From positions 404,185-468,184 of the forward strand of contig NZ_JACHHJ010000002.1 of NCBI RefSeq assembly GCF_014207655.1: DNA of 64,000 nt, in the 5' to 3' direction. Positions 9,097-17,297 of this stretch are shown here, piece after piece. The first letter of the stretch is position 1; each line of letters opens with the position of its first letter. Below the pieces are notes generated by a model. The model had not been told where the DNA came from, made no database searches, and saw nothing but the letters and a program-made list of their open reading frames with translations. The stretch is from Geomicrobium halophilum. GTDB lineage: Bacteria > Bacillota > Bacilli > Bacillales > Marinococcaceae. The translations under genes were made by a program, and so were the position numbers.

Positions 9097-10467
9097 ATGA
9101 GAAAAGGATATCAAAATCTGCTAGATAAATTGCAGGCGAACTTTGAGGAAGTCGAACCACCACTGTCTCATCAAGAGGCTTTTGAAGAGGCAAGCCGTTG
9201 TTTGTATTGTTATGATGCCCCATGTATTACTGCTTGTCCAACCGGGATTGATATACCATCCTATATTAAAAAAATTACAACAAAAAATCTTCACGGCTCG
9301 GCCCGAACTATTATGGAGGCTAATCCAGTTGGTGCAAGCTGTGCCCGTGTATGTCCAACAGAAGAGTTATGTGAAGGGGCATGTGTTCTTAATGATTCGA
9401 CCCAGCCCATTTTAATCGGTAAATTACAGCGGTACGCAACGGATTGGGCGATTCATAACGAGAAGGTTCTTTTTAAGGCAGGTAAGCCTAACGGAAAATC
9501 TGTCGCGATCATTGGGTCTGGACCTGCAGGACTGGCAGCTGGACGTGAACTTGGAATGATGGGATACAAAGTGACTATTTATGAGGCAGAGCCTGAGGCT
9601 GGAGGGCTAAACACATACGGAATTGTCTCGTTCCGTTTACCCAAGCGCGTTTCTTTTTGGGAGGTCGATCAGGTAAAGCAGGTAGGTGTGGAAATCAGGA
9701 CGAATACTCGAATAGGAACAGACATTGGCATAGAGGAACTGAAGAAAAACTATGATGCGGTTGTGTTAGCGATTGGAATGTCAGGTGTGCCTATGCTTGA
9801 TATTCCTGGTGAAGAACTTGAAGAGGTCCACGATGCGATTGATTTTGTAAAAAGTACAAAGAGTGGCAAGTTATCTAAAGACTATGTTGGAAAAACAGGA
9901 GTGGTTATTGGAGCCGGGAATACAGCGATTGATGGAGCTACTTGTGCCATTCGCCTTGGTGCCGAAAATGTGAAAATTCTGTACAGGCGTTCAGAGCAAG
10001 AAATGACTGCCTATGACTTTGAGTATGAGTTTGCTAAGCAGGACGGAGTCGAATTTCGCTGGCTTACATCCCCGACGAAGATAATTAGTAATGAAGAAGG
10101 CAAGGTGTGTGCCATTGAATGTATAAGGATGAAACTTGCTGAACCAGATGCGGACGGTAGAAGAAAACCAGTGCCCCTGCCAGGCTCGTCTTTTACGATC
10201 GACGTTGATTTTGTCATTAAAGCGATAGGTCAATCGCGTTATACAGAACTTCTTGAGCAATTCGGAATTCAACATGAAGGTGGAGTTGTCAAGCTTAAGG
10301 AGGATCGTTTTGAAACGTCTGTAGAGCATGTGTTTGCCTGTGGAGATGTGATGTTTGGTAAAAATCAGGGCGAAGCAATGGTGGTATCGGCTGCAGAACA
10401 AGGCAAGCAAACGGCCTATGAGGTGCATAAAAAAATTTCAGACATAAACGCTGAATCTACAGCATAG
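9097..10467 (+). CDS. preT: NAD(P)-dependent dihydropyrimidine dehydrogenase, subunit PreT
   Basis: A 456-residue flavoprotein of the glutamate-synthase small-subunit type. It passes electrons from NAD(P)H to PreA for reduction of uracil or thymine. N-terminal cysteines for Fe-S clusters occur in CLYCYDAPCITACPTG and CARVCPTEELCEGAC (residues about 33-95). The FAD motif GSGPAG lies near residue 141 and the NAD(P) motif GAGNTA near 272; the protein ends with the GEAMVVSAAEQGK FAD segment. Start ATG 9097 follows AGCAGGTG. It is 10 bp before preA, the usual PreT-PreA pair corresponding to the two halves of eukaryotic DPD. Confidence 0.93.
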   Translation: MRKGYQNLLDKLQANFEEVEPPLSHQEAFEEASRCLYCYDAPCITACPTGIDIPSYIKKITTKNLHGSARTIMEANPVGASCARVCPTEELCEGACVLNDSTQPILIGKLQRYATDWAIHNEKVLFKAGKPNGKSVAIIGSGPAGLAAGRELGMMGYKVTIYEAEPEAGGLNTYGIVSFRLPKRVSFWEVDQVKQVGVEIRTNTRIGTDIGIEELKKNYDAVVLAIGMSGVPMLDIPGEELEEVHDAIDFVKSTKSGKLSKDYVGKTGVVIGAGNTAIDGATCAIRLGAENVKILYRRSEQEMTAYDFEYEFAKQDGVEFRWLTSPTKIISNEEGKVCAIECIRMKLAEPDADGRRKPVPLPGSSFTIDVDFVIKAIGQSRYTELLEQFGIQHEGGVVKLKEDRFETSVEHVFACGDVMFGKNQGEAMVVSAAEQGKQTAYEVHKKISDINAESTA

Positions 10468-10477
10468 GAGGGATAGG

Positions 10478-11752
10478 ATGGCTGACTTGTATACCGATGT
10501 GGCAGGCATTTCATCGCCGAACCCGTTTTGGCTTGCAAGTGCACCGCCAACCAACTCTGGCTATCAAGTGCAACGTGCATTTGAAGCAGGATGGGGAGGA
10601 GCAGTATGGAAAACGTTAGGAGAACCAATCATCAATACGACCTCACGATTTGCAAGTGTTTCCTATAATGGGCAGAGGGTTGCAGGTTTTAATAATATTG
10701 AATTGATTACCGACCGTCCGCTAGAAGAAAACTTGCGTGAAATTGAGCAGACAAAACAACGCTTTCCAGATAGAGCCATTGTGGCTTCGTTAATGGTTGA
10801 GCCAGAACAGGAGAAATGGCATGAGATCGTAAAACGGGTCGAGGCTGTAGGCGTAGATGGTCTTGAGCTTAACTTTGGTTGTCCTCATGGTATGGCTGAA
10901 AGGGGAATGGGCTCGGCCTCTGGACAGGTACCGGAATTGGTAGAAAAACAGACGTGTTGGGTTAAAGAGGTGGCAGCCACGCCTGTCATCGTTAAGCTAA
11001 CCCCCAATATTACAGATATCACCGCAACAGCTGAAGCGGCGGTTCAAGGTGGAGCGGATTCCGTAAGCATGATCAATACCATTAATAGTTTGGCAGGTGT
11101 TGATATTCATACTTGGAATACTATTCCACATGTGGATGGGAAAGGGGCACATGGTGGTTATTGTGGACCAGCGGTAAAGCCCATTGCTCTTAATATGGTT
11201 GCCGAATGTGCAAAAAACCCGCGAATTAATGTTCCGATTTCCGGTATTGGAGGCATATCAGATTGGCAAAACGCGGTGGAATATATGTTGATGGGAGCTT
11301 CAGGGGTACAAGTGTGTACAGCTGCTATGCACCATGGTTTTAGCATTGTTGAGGATATGATTGATGGCCTCAATAACTATTTGGATGATAAAGGAATTGA
11401 ATCTCTCCGTGATATCGTTGGGCAATCGGTATCCAAATACTCAGAATGGGGAGATATGGATCTTAATTATCAAACCGTTGCACGTATCAATAATGATATC
11501 TGCATTAACTGCAATAAGTGCCATATTGCCTGCGAAGATACGGCTCATCAGTGTATTGATATGTTGAAAGGGGAGGATGGCAAACCTATTTTACAAGTAC
11601 GTGAAGAAGAGTGCGTAGGATGTAACCTCTGTGCAATTGTCTGCCCAGTCGAGGGAGCGATTGATATGGTGGAAAAGCAAAATGATTTACCGCCCCTCAC
11701 CTGGAATAACCGCCAAAACGCGATAAAAGAGAAAAGTATAACGAATTCGTAG
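10478..11752 (+). CDS. preA: Dihydropyrimidine dehydrogenase, catalytic subunit PreA
   Basis: A 424-residue FMN protein reducing the C5-C6 double bond of uracil/thymine. Residues 1-320 form a dihydroorotate-dehydrogenase-like barrel (LASAPPTNSG, LELNFGCPHGM, KLTPNITD, SGIGGI). Residues about 341-400 carry two [4Fe-4S] motifs, CINCNKCHIAC and CVGCNLCAIVC. In the active-site loop, residue 148 is Ser (GMGSASGQ) where mammalian DPD has its catalytic Cys (GMGLACGQ). Start ATG 10478 follows GGAGGGATAGG. Cotranscribed with preT and hydA. Confidence 0.94.
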   Translation: MADLYTDVAGISSPNPFWLASAPPTNSGYQVQRAFEAGWGGAVWKTLGEPIINTTSRFASVSYNGQRVAGFNNIELITDRPLEENLREIEQTKQRFPDRAIVASLMVEPEQEKWHEIVKRVEAVGVDGLELNFGCPHGMAERGMGSASGQVPELVEKQTCWVKEVAATPVIVKLTPNITDITATAEAAVQGGADSVSMINTINSLAGVDIHTWNTIPHVDGKGAHGGYCGPAVKPIALNMVAECAKNPRINVPISGIGGISDWQNAVEYMLMGASGVQVCTAAMHHGFSIVEDMIDGLNNYLDDKGIESLRDIVGQSVSKYSEWGDMDLNYQTVARINNDICINCNKCHIACEDTAHQCIDMLKGEDGKPILQVREEECVGCNLCAIVCPVEGAIDMVEKQNDLPPLTWNNRQNAIKEKSITNS

Positions 11753-11769
11753 AAAAGGATGGATTGCCA

Positions 11770-13179
11770 ATGAAAAAATTGATTCGTAATGGAACGATTG
11801 TAACAGCTTCAGAAACATATAAAGGTGATATTCTCATAGATAACGAAAAAATTGTAGCATTAGGTAAGGATTTTAAGGAAGAAGATGTAGCTGAAGTCAT
11901 TGACGCCAGTGGCTGTTTCATTTTCCCAGGAGGGGTTGATCCGCATACTCATCTTGACATGCCTTTTGGCGGGACGGTAACGAGGGATGATTTTGATTCC
12001 GGGACTGTTGCTGCTGCCCATGGTGGAACGACAACCGTGATTGATTTTTGCCTTTCAGAAAAGGGGAAGTCGCTGAACAATGCAATTAACACCTGGCATG
12101 AAAAATCACAGGATAAAGCAGTCATTGATTACAGTTTCCACTTAATGATTGGTGAGATCACAGCTGAAGTATTGGATGAACTGCCTTCAGTCATTGAGGA
12201 GGAAGGAATCACGTCTTTTAAAGTATTCATGGCTTATAAAAATGTCTTTCAAGCGGATGATGCTACCCTTTTCCACACCCTTATAAAAGCGAAAGAGTTA
12301 GGTGCGCTCGTCATGGTACATGCTGAAAATGGGGATGTGATTGACTATTTAACCAAAGAAGCTCTGGCGAAAGGGCAGACGGAGCCGATCCATCATGCTC
12401 TCACACGTCCACCAGCTGCAGAAGGAGAGGCAACAGGACGCGCTTGTCAGTTAACTTCGCTTGCTGATTCCCAACTTTACGTGGTGCATGTCACTTGTGA
12501 ACAAGCAGTAAAGCAGATAGACGAAGCTCGTAAATCAGGTGCAGATATCTGGGGAGAGACATGTCCACAATACTTGGTGCTTGATCAAGAAGTAATGAGG
12601 CAGTCTAATTTTGAAGGTGCAAAGTATGTATGGTCACCTCCACTTAGAGATAAAGAGCATCAAGAGGTACTTTGGAATGCGCTGAAGATTGGAGCACTCC
12701 AAACGATTGGTAGTGACCAGTGTTCTTTTGATTTTCAAGGTCAGAAGGATTTAGGTCGAGAAGATTTCACGAAAATTCCGAATGGTGGTCCGATGATTGA
12801 GGATCGTATGAGTATTCTTTTTTCTGAAGGTGTAGCAAAAGGGCGGTTGTCTCTCAATCAGTTTGTAGACATTACTTCAACACGTGCTGCTAAGCTCTTT
12901 GGGATTTATCCGAAAAAAGGAACCATTTCTGTTGGCGCAGATGCTGATCTAGTTATTTTTGATCCCGAAGTGAAACGAACGATTTCAGCAGATACTCATC
13001 ATCTTGCGGTTGACTATAATGCTTTTGAGGGAATGGAAGTTAAAGGTCAACCGAAAACTGTTTTATCTCGAGGAAAAACAATTATTAATGATCAAATATT
13101 TGTCGGTTCCAACGGTGATGGCCAGTTTATTAAACGCGCAAAATATGGAGAGGTGCTTCAGGAACAGACAGTGCAGTAA
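11770..13179 (+). CDS. hydA: Dihydropyrimidinase (D-hydantoinase family)
   Basis: A 469-residue amidohydrolase-fold enzyme that opens dihydrouracil to N-carbamoyl-beta-alanine. Zinc ligands H59 and H61 lie in GVDPHTHLD; the carboxylated lysine is K151 in ITSFKVFMAYK; later ligands are in VMVHAENG and YVVHVT, and the catalytic Asp in QTIGSDQCSF. ATG 11770 is chosen because AAAGGATGG precedes it and it gives the family N-terminus. It is 17 bp after preA and 69 bp before the permease. Bacillus D-hydantoinases are the nearest remembered relatives; the pathway context favours dihydropyrimidine as physiological substrate. Confidence 0.93.
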   Translation: MKKLIRNGTIVTASETYKGDILIDNEKIVALGKDFKEEDVAEVIDASGCFIFPGGVDPHTHLDMPFGGTVTRDDFDSGTVAAAHGGTTTVIDFCLSEKGKSLNNAINTWHEKSQDKAVIDYSFHLMIGEITAEVLDELPSVIEEEGITSFKVFMAYKNVFQADDATLFHTLIKAKELGALVMVHAENGDVIDYLTKEALAKGQTEPIHHALTRPPAAEGEATGRACQLTSLADSQLYVVHVTCEQAVKQIDEARKSGADIWGETCPQYLVLDQEVMRQSNFEGAKYVWSPPLRDKEHQEVLWNALKIGALQTIGSDQCSFDFQGQKDLGREDFTKIPNGGPMIEDRMSILFSEGVAKGRLSLNQFVDITSTRAAKLFGIYPKKGTISVGADADLVIFDPEVKRTISADTHHLAVDYNAFEGMEVKGQPKTVLSRGKTIINDQIFVGSNGDGQFIKRAKYGEVLQEQTVQ

Positions 13180-13248
13180 ATAAAACATTATAGAGAGATC
13201 TCGGAGCAAACCATTCTTGTGGAATTTTAAAATGGAAGGGAGAACATT

Positions 13249-14715
13249 ATGAGCGCAAAAGGCCGTTATTTAAAATCCCCCGATTTGTTTCCGATCTCTC
13301 AGCTTAAACGAAAAATGAATACGATTGGCTTTGCCATACTTTGGGTCAGTATGGCCGTGGTCCTTGCTGCATTTGCCATCGGTGGAGATGGGATTCAAAA
13401 CTTGCCCCTTTATCTTGTTATTATCGCTACGATCATTGGGTCTGTAAGTATTGGGATTTGTATGACACTTACAGGTGATATTGGAATAGAGCATGGCCTT
13501 TCGTTTCCCGTCTATATGAGAGCTCCATTCGGTACGATTGGGACCCATATACCGTCAGTCGTACGTGGATTTGTAGCCTCTTGCTGGTTCGGGGTAAACA
13601 CCTTTTTTGGAGCTACTGGTATTAATGCCATTTTATTCATGATGTTTGGGATTGATCAGTGGTTTCTCTGTTTTCTGTTATTTGCCGCTTTTCAATTATT
13701 GAATACAGCTTTTGGGATTAAAGCGGTTGAGCGATTTGCAAATTTAGCGGCTCCGATCATTGTGATCATTTCTGGTTGGATGTATATTACGTTGTCGAAT
13801 CAGGCAAGCGATGCTGGTCGACACGTTTGGGTTTGGGTAGAGAACCCAGCCACAGGAATAACAGCAGTGAGTGCGTTTTTCGTCGTGGTAATGTCAACAA
13901 TGGGATTCTGGGGAACGCTAGCTGCTGATATGCCTTCGTTATCTCGTTTTATTAAGGCGCCAAAATTCGAGCGAAACTGGTTTAAGCGAAATAAAGGTCA
14001 ATTAATCGGCAGTTTAGTTGCGATGCCAGTGGTTCATACATTTATGGTTATTGTCGGCGCCGTTTCTTATGCGGCAGTGTTTAATTCAAATCCAGTAGAG
14101 GCGCTTTTAGAAACGACCTCCCAAGGCTTATTACTTGGTTTATTGATGCTTATGATTGCTTTGGCTCAGTGGTCGACGAACACTTCATCAAATGTTATAC
14201 CGGCGGCTACCATCTTTTCGAATGTCGGAGGACCACGAATCCCGTTTTGGGTTGGAGTTATGATTGCAGGAACAATAGGTGTGCTCGTACAACCTTGGAA
14301 TGTCTTTGAGATTATGGTTCCTGCTTTATTAGTTGTTGGGGGAATATTGGCGGCCATAGTAGGCATACTTGTCGTTGATTATTATGTGATACGAAAGCGT
14401 CGTGTGAATGTTACTGATCTTTACGAAGAAACAGGACAGTATCACTATTGGAAAGGTATTAATGTTGCGGGTCTTCTTGCATGGGTATCTGGGGGAGCAG
14501 TATCCATTTTCTTTCCTTCGTATTCGTTTATTGTCGGTTTTCTAGTAGGTGGCTTTGTATATTATATACTTGCGAAGTATTGGTGGTTTGAGGTTTATAA
14601 ACAGGCGGAACTTGAAAACCCGAATGATGAAATGTACCTAGGCTTAACCGTTGGCAGGGATTGGACGATTGAATCAGATAACGATGAAAAGCAGGAATTA
14701 AAGGAAGCCAATTAA
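13249..14715 (+). CDS. NCS1-family nucleobase permease
   Basis: A 488-residue membrane protein with about 12 transmembrane segments, of the nucleobase:cation symporter-1 family (cytosine, uracil, allantoin, hydantoin). Family features include the N-terminal SQLKRKMNTIGFA, the GIEHGLSFPVYMRAPFG loop, and NTSSNVIPAA in the second half. It ends with a charged cytoplasmic tail. As the last large gene of the preT-preA-hydA operon it most likely brings in uracil, thymine or a hydantoin. ATG 13249 follows GGAAGGGAG. Confidence 0.9.
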   Translation: MSAKGRYLKSPDLFPISQLKRKMNTIGFAILWVSMAVVLAAFAIGGDGIQNLPLYLVIIATIIGSVSIGICMTLTGDIGIEHGLSFPVYMRAPFGTIGTHIPSVVRGFVASCWFGVNTFFGATGINAILFMMFGIDQWFLCFLLFAAFQLLNTAFGIKAVERFANLAAPIIVIISGWMYITLSNQASDAGRHVWVWVENPATGITAVSAFFVVVMSTMGFWGTLAADMPSLSRFIKAPKFERNWFKRNKGQLIGSLVAMPVVHTFMVIVGAVSYAAVFNSNPVEALLETTSQGLLLGLLMLMIALAQWSTNTSSNVIPAATIFSNVGGPRIPFWVGVMIAGTIGVLVQPWNVFEIMVPALLVVGGILAAIVGILVVDYYVIRKRRVNVTDLYEETGQYHYWKGINVAGLLAWVSGGAVSIFFPSYSFIVGFLVGGFVYYILAKYWWFEVYKQAELENPNDEMYLGLTVGRDWTIESDNDEKQELKEAN

Positions 14716-14771
14716 CATTATTTAGAAAAGAGGTGAGTAACCTGTTCTATGTGAGAGCAGTGTGAGACCAT

Positions 14772-14987
14772 ATGGAACAGACAAAAATGTCTGAATACAA
14801 TAATTATATAGCAGAAAAAGAAAAAATCGATCGATATGTCAATGAGGGGTACCGTATAACGGATGTTTCAGAAGATTTAAGTGGAGCATTGCTTACTTTG
14901 ATGGATAAACGAGGGAAAAGTGAGACACTACGTATAGGTAATGCTGATGCTAGGAAGTATTTTTCAGTGCTGCTCCTTCAACAGTAA
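14772..14987 (+). CDS. Hypothetical small protein, 71 aa
   Basis: The first in-frame ATG after a stop is 14772, and the ribosome binding site is weak, so the start is uncertain. The product is soluble, charged and probably mixed alpha/beta (KEKIDRYVNEGYRITDVSED, then a hydrophobic stretch and RIGNADARKYFS). It is 56 bp downstream of the permease and just before a terminator, so it is likely the last gene of the pyrimidine operon. No family recognised. Confidence 0.5.
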   Translation: MEQTKMSEYNNYIAEKEKIDRYVNEGYRITDVSEDLSGALLTLMDKRGKSETLRIGNADARKYFSVLLLQQ

Positions 14988-15060
14988 CAGAGGATGTTAA
15001 GGACCTTCGGCTAAATTCCGAAATGCGCTGATTGTTTGGGGGAGTTAACATATCTGGCTT

Positions 15061-15095
15061 AGCGGCTTTTCTTATTTAATAAATGAAAAGCCGCT
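15061..15095 (+). terminator. Rho-independent terminator after pyrimidine operon
   Basis: An 11-bp perfect stem, AGCGGCTTTTC with GAAAAGCCGCT, around a 13-base AT-rich loop, followed by GTTTTG. It sits between the convergent 71-aa gene and nnr and may work in both directions. Confidence 0.7.
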
Positions 15096-15110
15096 GTTTT
15101 GTATGTCAAT

Positions 15111-15147
15111 GAGAAATAAGGTGAACGGACCTTTCACCTTATTTCTC
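15111..15147. terminator. 15-bp perfect hairpin overlapping the nnr stop codon
   Basis: The arms GAGAAATAAGGTGAA and TTCACCTTATTTCTC surround a 7-base loop. The right arm contains the last codons and stop of nnr on the minus strand. There is no strong T-run on either side, so it may be a terminator assisted by the neighbouring hairpin or an mRNA 3'-end stabiliser. Confidence 0.5.
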
Positions 15148-16621
15148 TAAAAGAATTCGGTAGTGCCTGGATCATCTCCATGGCATTCATTGTTTCCATG
15201 GGCACTCCCCGTTCGAGCAGATAATCCGCGGTATATCCGTGCATATAAACAGCTGAAGAAATCGCCGGCTGGATATTGTTAGTCTTGGTAACAAAAGCAA
15301 GAACTATGCCGGTGAGTACATCGCCAGAACCGCCTTTAGCAAGGCCGGCATTGCCGGAGTCGTTGATCCAGATTTCGCCTTCGGGTGTTGCGACGAGCGT
15401 ATAAGGTCCCTTGAGAACGACGTAAATGCCGTGTTCTTGTGCAAAGGATGCCGCGACTTCAAAGCGGCGGCTGTTTACATCTCTTGGTGAAGAGCCGATC
15501 AACGCTGCCATTTCCCCGGGGTGCGGGGTGATGATGAGGGGGTGCTTCCGAGCGCGTACTCTATCAAGCATCTCCGCGAGTTGATGCAGACCATCAGCGT
15601 CGACGACGAGTGGTCCCTCAAAATTTTCGATGAGCTCCGTCAATATTTCAGGTCCATCAGTGTCGAATCCGGTGCCGGGGCCGACGGCAATGCCATCTTT
15701 ATTTTCATAAAATGATGATATCTCATTTTCGCGAGGAAAATAAGTCGCTTCGGGTACGTGGGCGGCGACCATTGGAATTACTGATTGAGGTGTCGCGATA
15801 GTGGTGAGGCCAGCACCGCTTTTCACTGCTGCTCCTGCTGCTATTGCGGCCGCGCCTGGCATTGTCTCGCTTCCTGCGATGATGCCTACTTTTCCGTGGT
15901 TTCCTTTGTGTGAGGAAGCAGCCCATGGCTGCCAATGGTTGGCGGTCTCGCTGGCGCTCCATACGTTTCGTTTCGTTTTCACTGTGTGTTCAAACGCGGT
16001 TGGTGGAATGCCGATGGGTACCACTTCCGTCTCCCCGTAATAGTCACGGGCGGGGTACGTATAATAGCTTAACTTTGGTTGCTGCAAAGTAATCGTGCGA
16101 TCTGCTTGAAGTGAACCTTCCGGGACCGTTGTTTCATCCCCGGGTATTCCACTCGGCAAGTCCACAGAGACAACGGTTTTCTCGGCATTAGTGATTGCTT
16201 CAATAACGTTGCTGTACGGTTCCCGGATGTCTCCAGAGATCCCAGTACCTAATAATGCATCAATGACGATGTCAGCCTTTTGAAAATAAATCGGGTCATA
16301 ACTTGTCCACGTGTAGCCGGCATTTTCGTAGAGGTTTTTATGCAGCTTCGCATCCCCTTTAAATTTTTCCTCAGGGGGAATGAGACATACATGGACTTCC
16401 CGCTTTGCATCCTTGAGGGTCCGTGCAATGACGAAGCCGTCGCCGCCATTATTTCCGCTCCCGATTAATATCAGGAAGCGTTCACCGGTGTGGTAATAAT
16501 GGAGTAATCGTTCAGTAACCGCACGTCCTGCGTTTTCCATCAACATTGCACCAGGGTATCCAAGTGTTTCGATCACGTAGCGATCAACGGCTCCCATTTC
16601 TTCTCCGGTTACGGCTTGCAT
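15134..16621 (-). CDS. nnr: Bifunctional NAD(P)H-hydrate epimerase / ADP-dependent dehydratase
   Basis: A 495-residue repair enzyme for damaged NAD(P)H. Residues 1-210 are the YjeF-N epimerase (MLMENAGRAV, GSGNNGGDGFV, DALLGTG, DLPSG). Residues about 230-490 are the ribokinase-fold dehydratase (ITPHPGEMA, NAGLAKGGSGDVLTG). The start ATG has AGGAGG eight bases upstream. It lies downstream of niaR on the same strand, so all four transcription units nearby concern NAD. The C-terminal YjeF-C motif GGSGDVLTG is intact, indicating an active kinase-fold hydratase. Confidence 0.94.
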   Translation of the reverse strand: MQAVTGEEMGAVDRYVIETLGYPGAMLMENAGRAVTERLLHYYHTGERFLILIGSGNNGGDGFVIARTLKDAKREVHVCLIPPEEKFKGDAKLHKNLYENAGYTWTSYDPIYFQKADIVIDALLGTGISGDIREPYSNVIEAITNAEKTVVSVDLPSGIPGDETTVPEGSLQADRTITLQQPKLSYYTYPARDYYGETEVVPIGIPPTAFEHTVKTKRNVWSASETANHWQPWAASSHKGNHGKVGIIAGSETMPGAAAIAAGAAVKSGAGLTTIATPQSVIPMVAAHVPEATYFPRENEISSFYENKDGIAVGPGTGFDTDGPEILTELIENFEGPLVVDADGLHQLAEMLDRVRARKHPLIITPHPGEMAALIGSSPRDVNSRRFEVAASFAQEHGIYVVLKGPYTLVATPEGEIWINDSGNAGLAKGGSGDVLTGIVLAFVTKTNNIQPAISSAVYMHGYTADYLLERGVPMETMNAMEMIQALPNSFREIR

Positions 16622-16689
16622 GTGGTTAACCTCCTAGACTTTCTTTCTATCATATCATTAGATCTGAAAATTAAAGGGATACTCGTAAT

Positions 16690-16760
16690 GAAACGGACTG
16701 AATCTGCAAATAAATCGAGGACCACAAAAAAGAGGGGCTTCACTAGATTCAATCCGTTTC
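16690..16760. repeat. Inverted repeat across the end of niaR
   Basis: GAAACGGACTGAATC at 16690-16704 pairs with GATTCAATCCGTTTC at 16746-16760 (14 of 15 positions, with a 41-base loop). The right arm contains the last codons and stop of niaR. On the minus strand the loop contains CCCCTCTTTTTT. It may end the niaR transcript before nnr. Confidence 0.45.
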
Positions 16761-17297
16761 TTCTTCGACGAGAATACCGCTTTTTTGTAAAGCTTGTTTC
16801 GCTTCGATAAGTGCGTGCTCGTCTTCGGCTTCAAGTGTATGAAGATGAATCCCCTCGGTTAAATCGGCTAGTAAGGAGGCTTGTTTTTCTTCCATCAGTT
16901 GGCAAAAACGCTCGACGTCTTTTCGGTTTTTAATCATTAATTGCCCGGATATTTCCCCGTACACCGCGTGTTCGACAGTAACATCTTTGATAACAACCCC
17001 ATGGTCGACGAGGATAATTAACTCTTCCTCCATGTCCGCTTTTGTATGTCGACATGCAATGATGCTTGTATATTTATCTTCTGGTCCTTGCGGTTGATTG
17101 TATAAATAGCCCTGCGGGGTTGCTAAAATCGGGTGTTTGGCCGCTTTCAACAAGGAAATATCCTGCACAATGACCTGACGACTTACCTGATGAATTTCTG
17201 CCAGTCTTCCTCCTTTTTGCGGTTGGGTCTCTGATTTTAAAAATTCAAGTATCTGTTGGCGACGTTCCTCCCCGCTTAATTTTTTTTGATTTTGCAT
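16749..17297 (-). CDS. niaR: Niacin-responsive transcriptional repressor
   Basis: A 182-residue regulator of the YrxA/NiaR family. The N-terminal winged helix-turn-helix (RRQQILEFLKSE ... LAEIHQVSRQVIVQDISLL, residues about 10-52) is followed by a 3H domain with conserved histidines (IIACRHTKADM, VDHGVVI, VEHAVYGEI, GIHLHTLE) that bind metal and nicotinate. ATG 17297 is chosen because AAAGGAGG lies seven bases upstream; this start is inside the end of nifS (53-bp overlap). In Bacillus the protein represses nadBCA and nifS-niaR when niacin is plentiful. Confidence 0.93.
   Translation of the reverse strand: MQNQKKLSGEERRQQILEFLKSETQPQKGGRLAEIHQVSRQVIVQDISLLKAAKHPILATPQGYLYNQPQGPEDKYTSIIACRHTKADMEEELIILVDHGVVIKDVTVEHAVYGEISGQLMIKNRKDVERFCQLMEEKQASLLADLTEGIHLHTLEAEDEHALIEAKQALQKSGILVEEETD

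Noticed and set aside
9991-10428. 145-codon minus-strand ORF
   Set aside because: It is fully inside preT and preT has unambiguous family motifs; no ribosome binding site.
15723-16092. Several ORFs on both strands inside nnr
   Set aside because: GC-rich shadow frames of nnr; Arg-rich, without start signals or family likeness.
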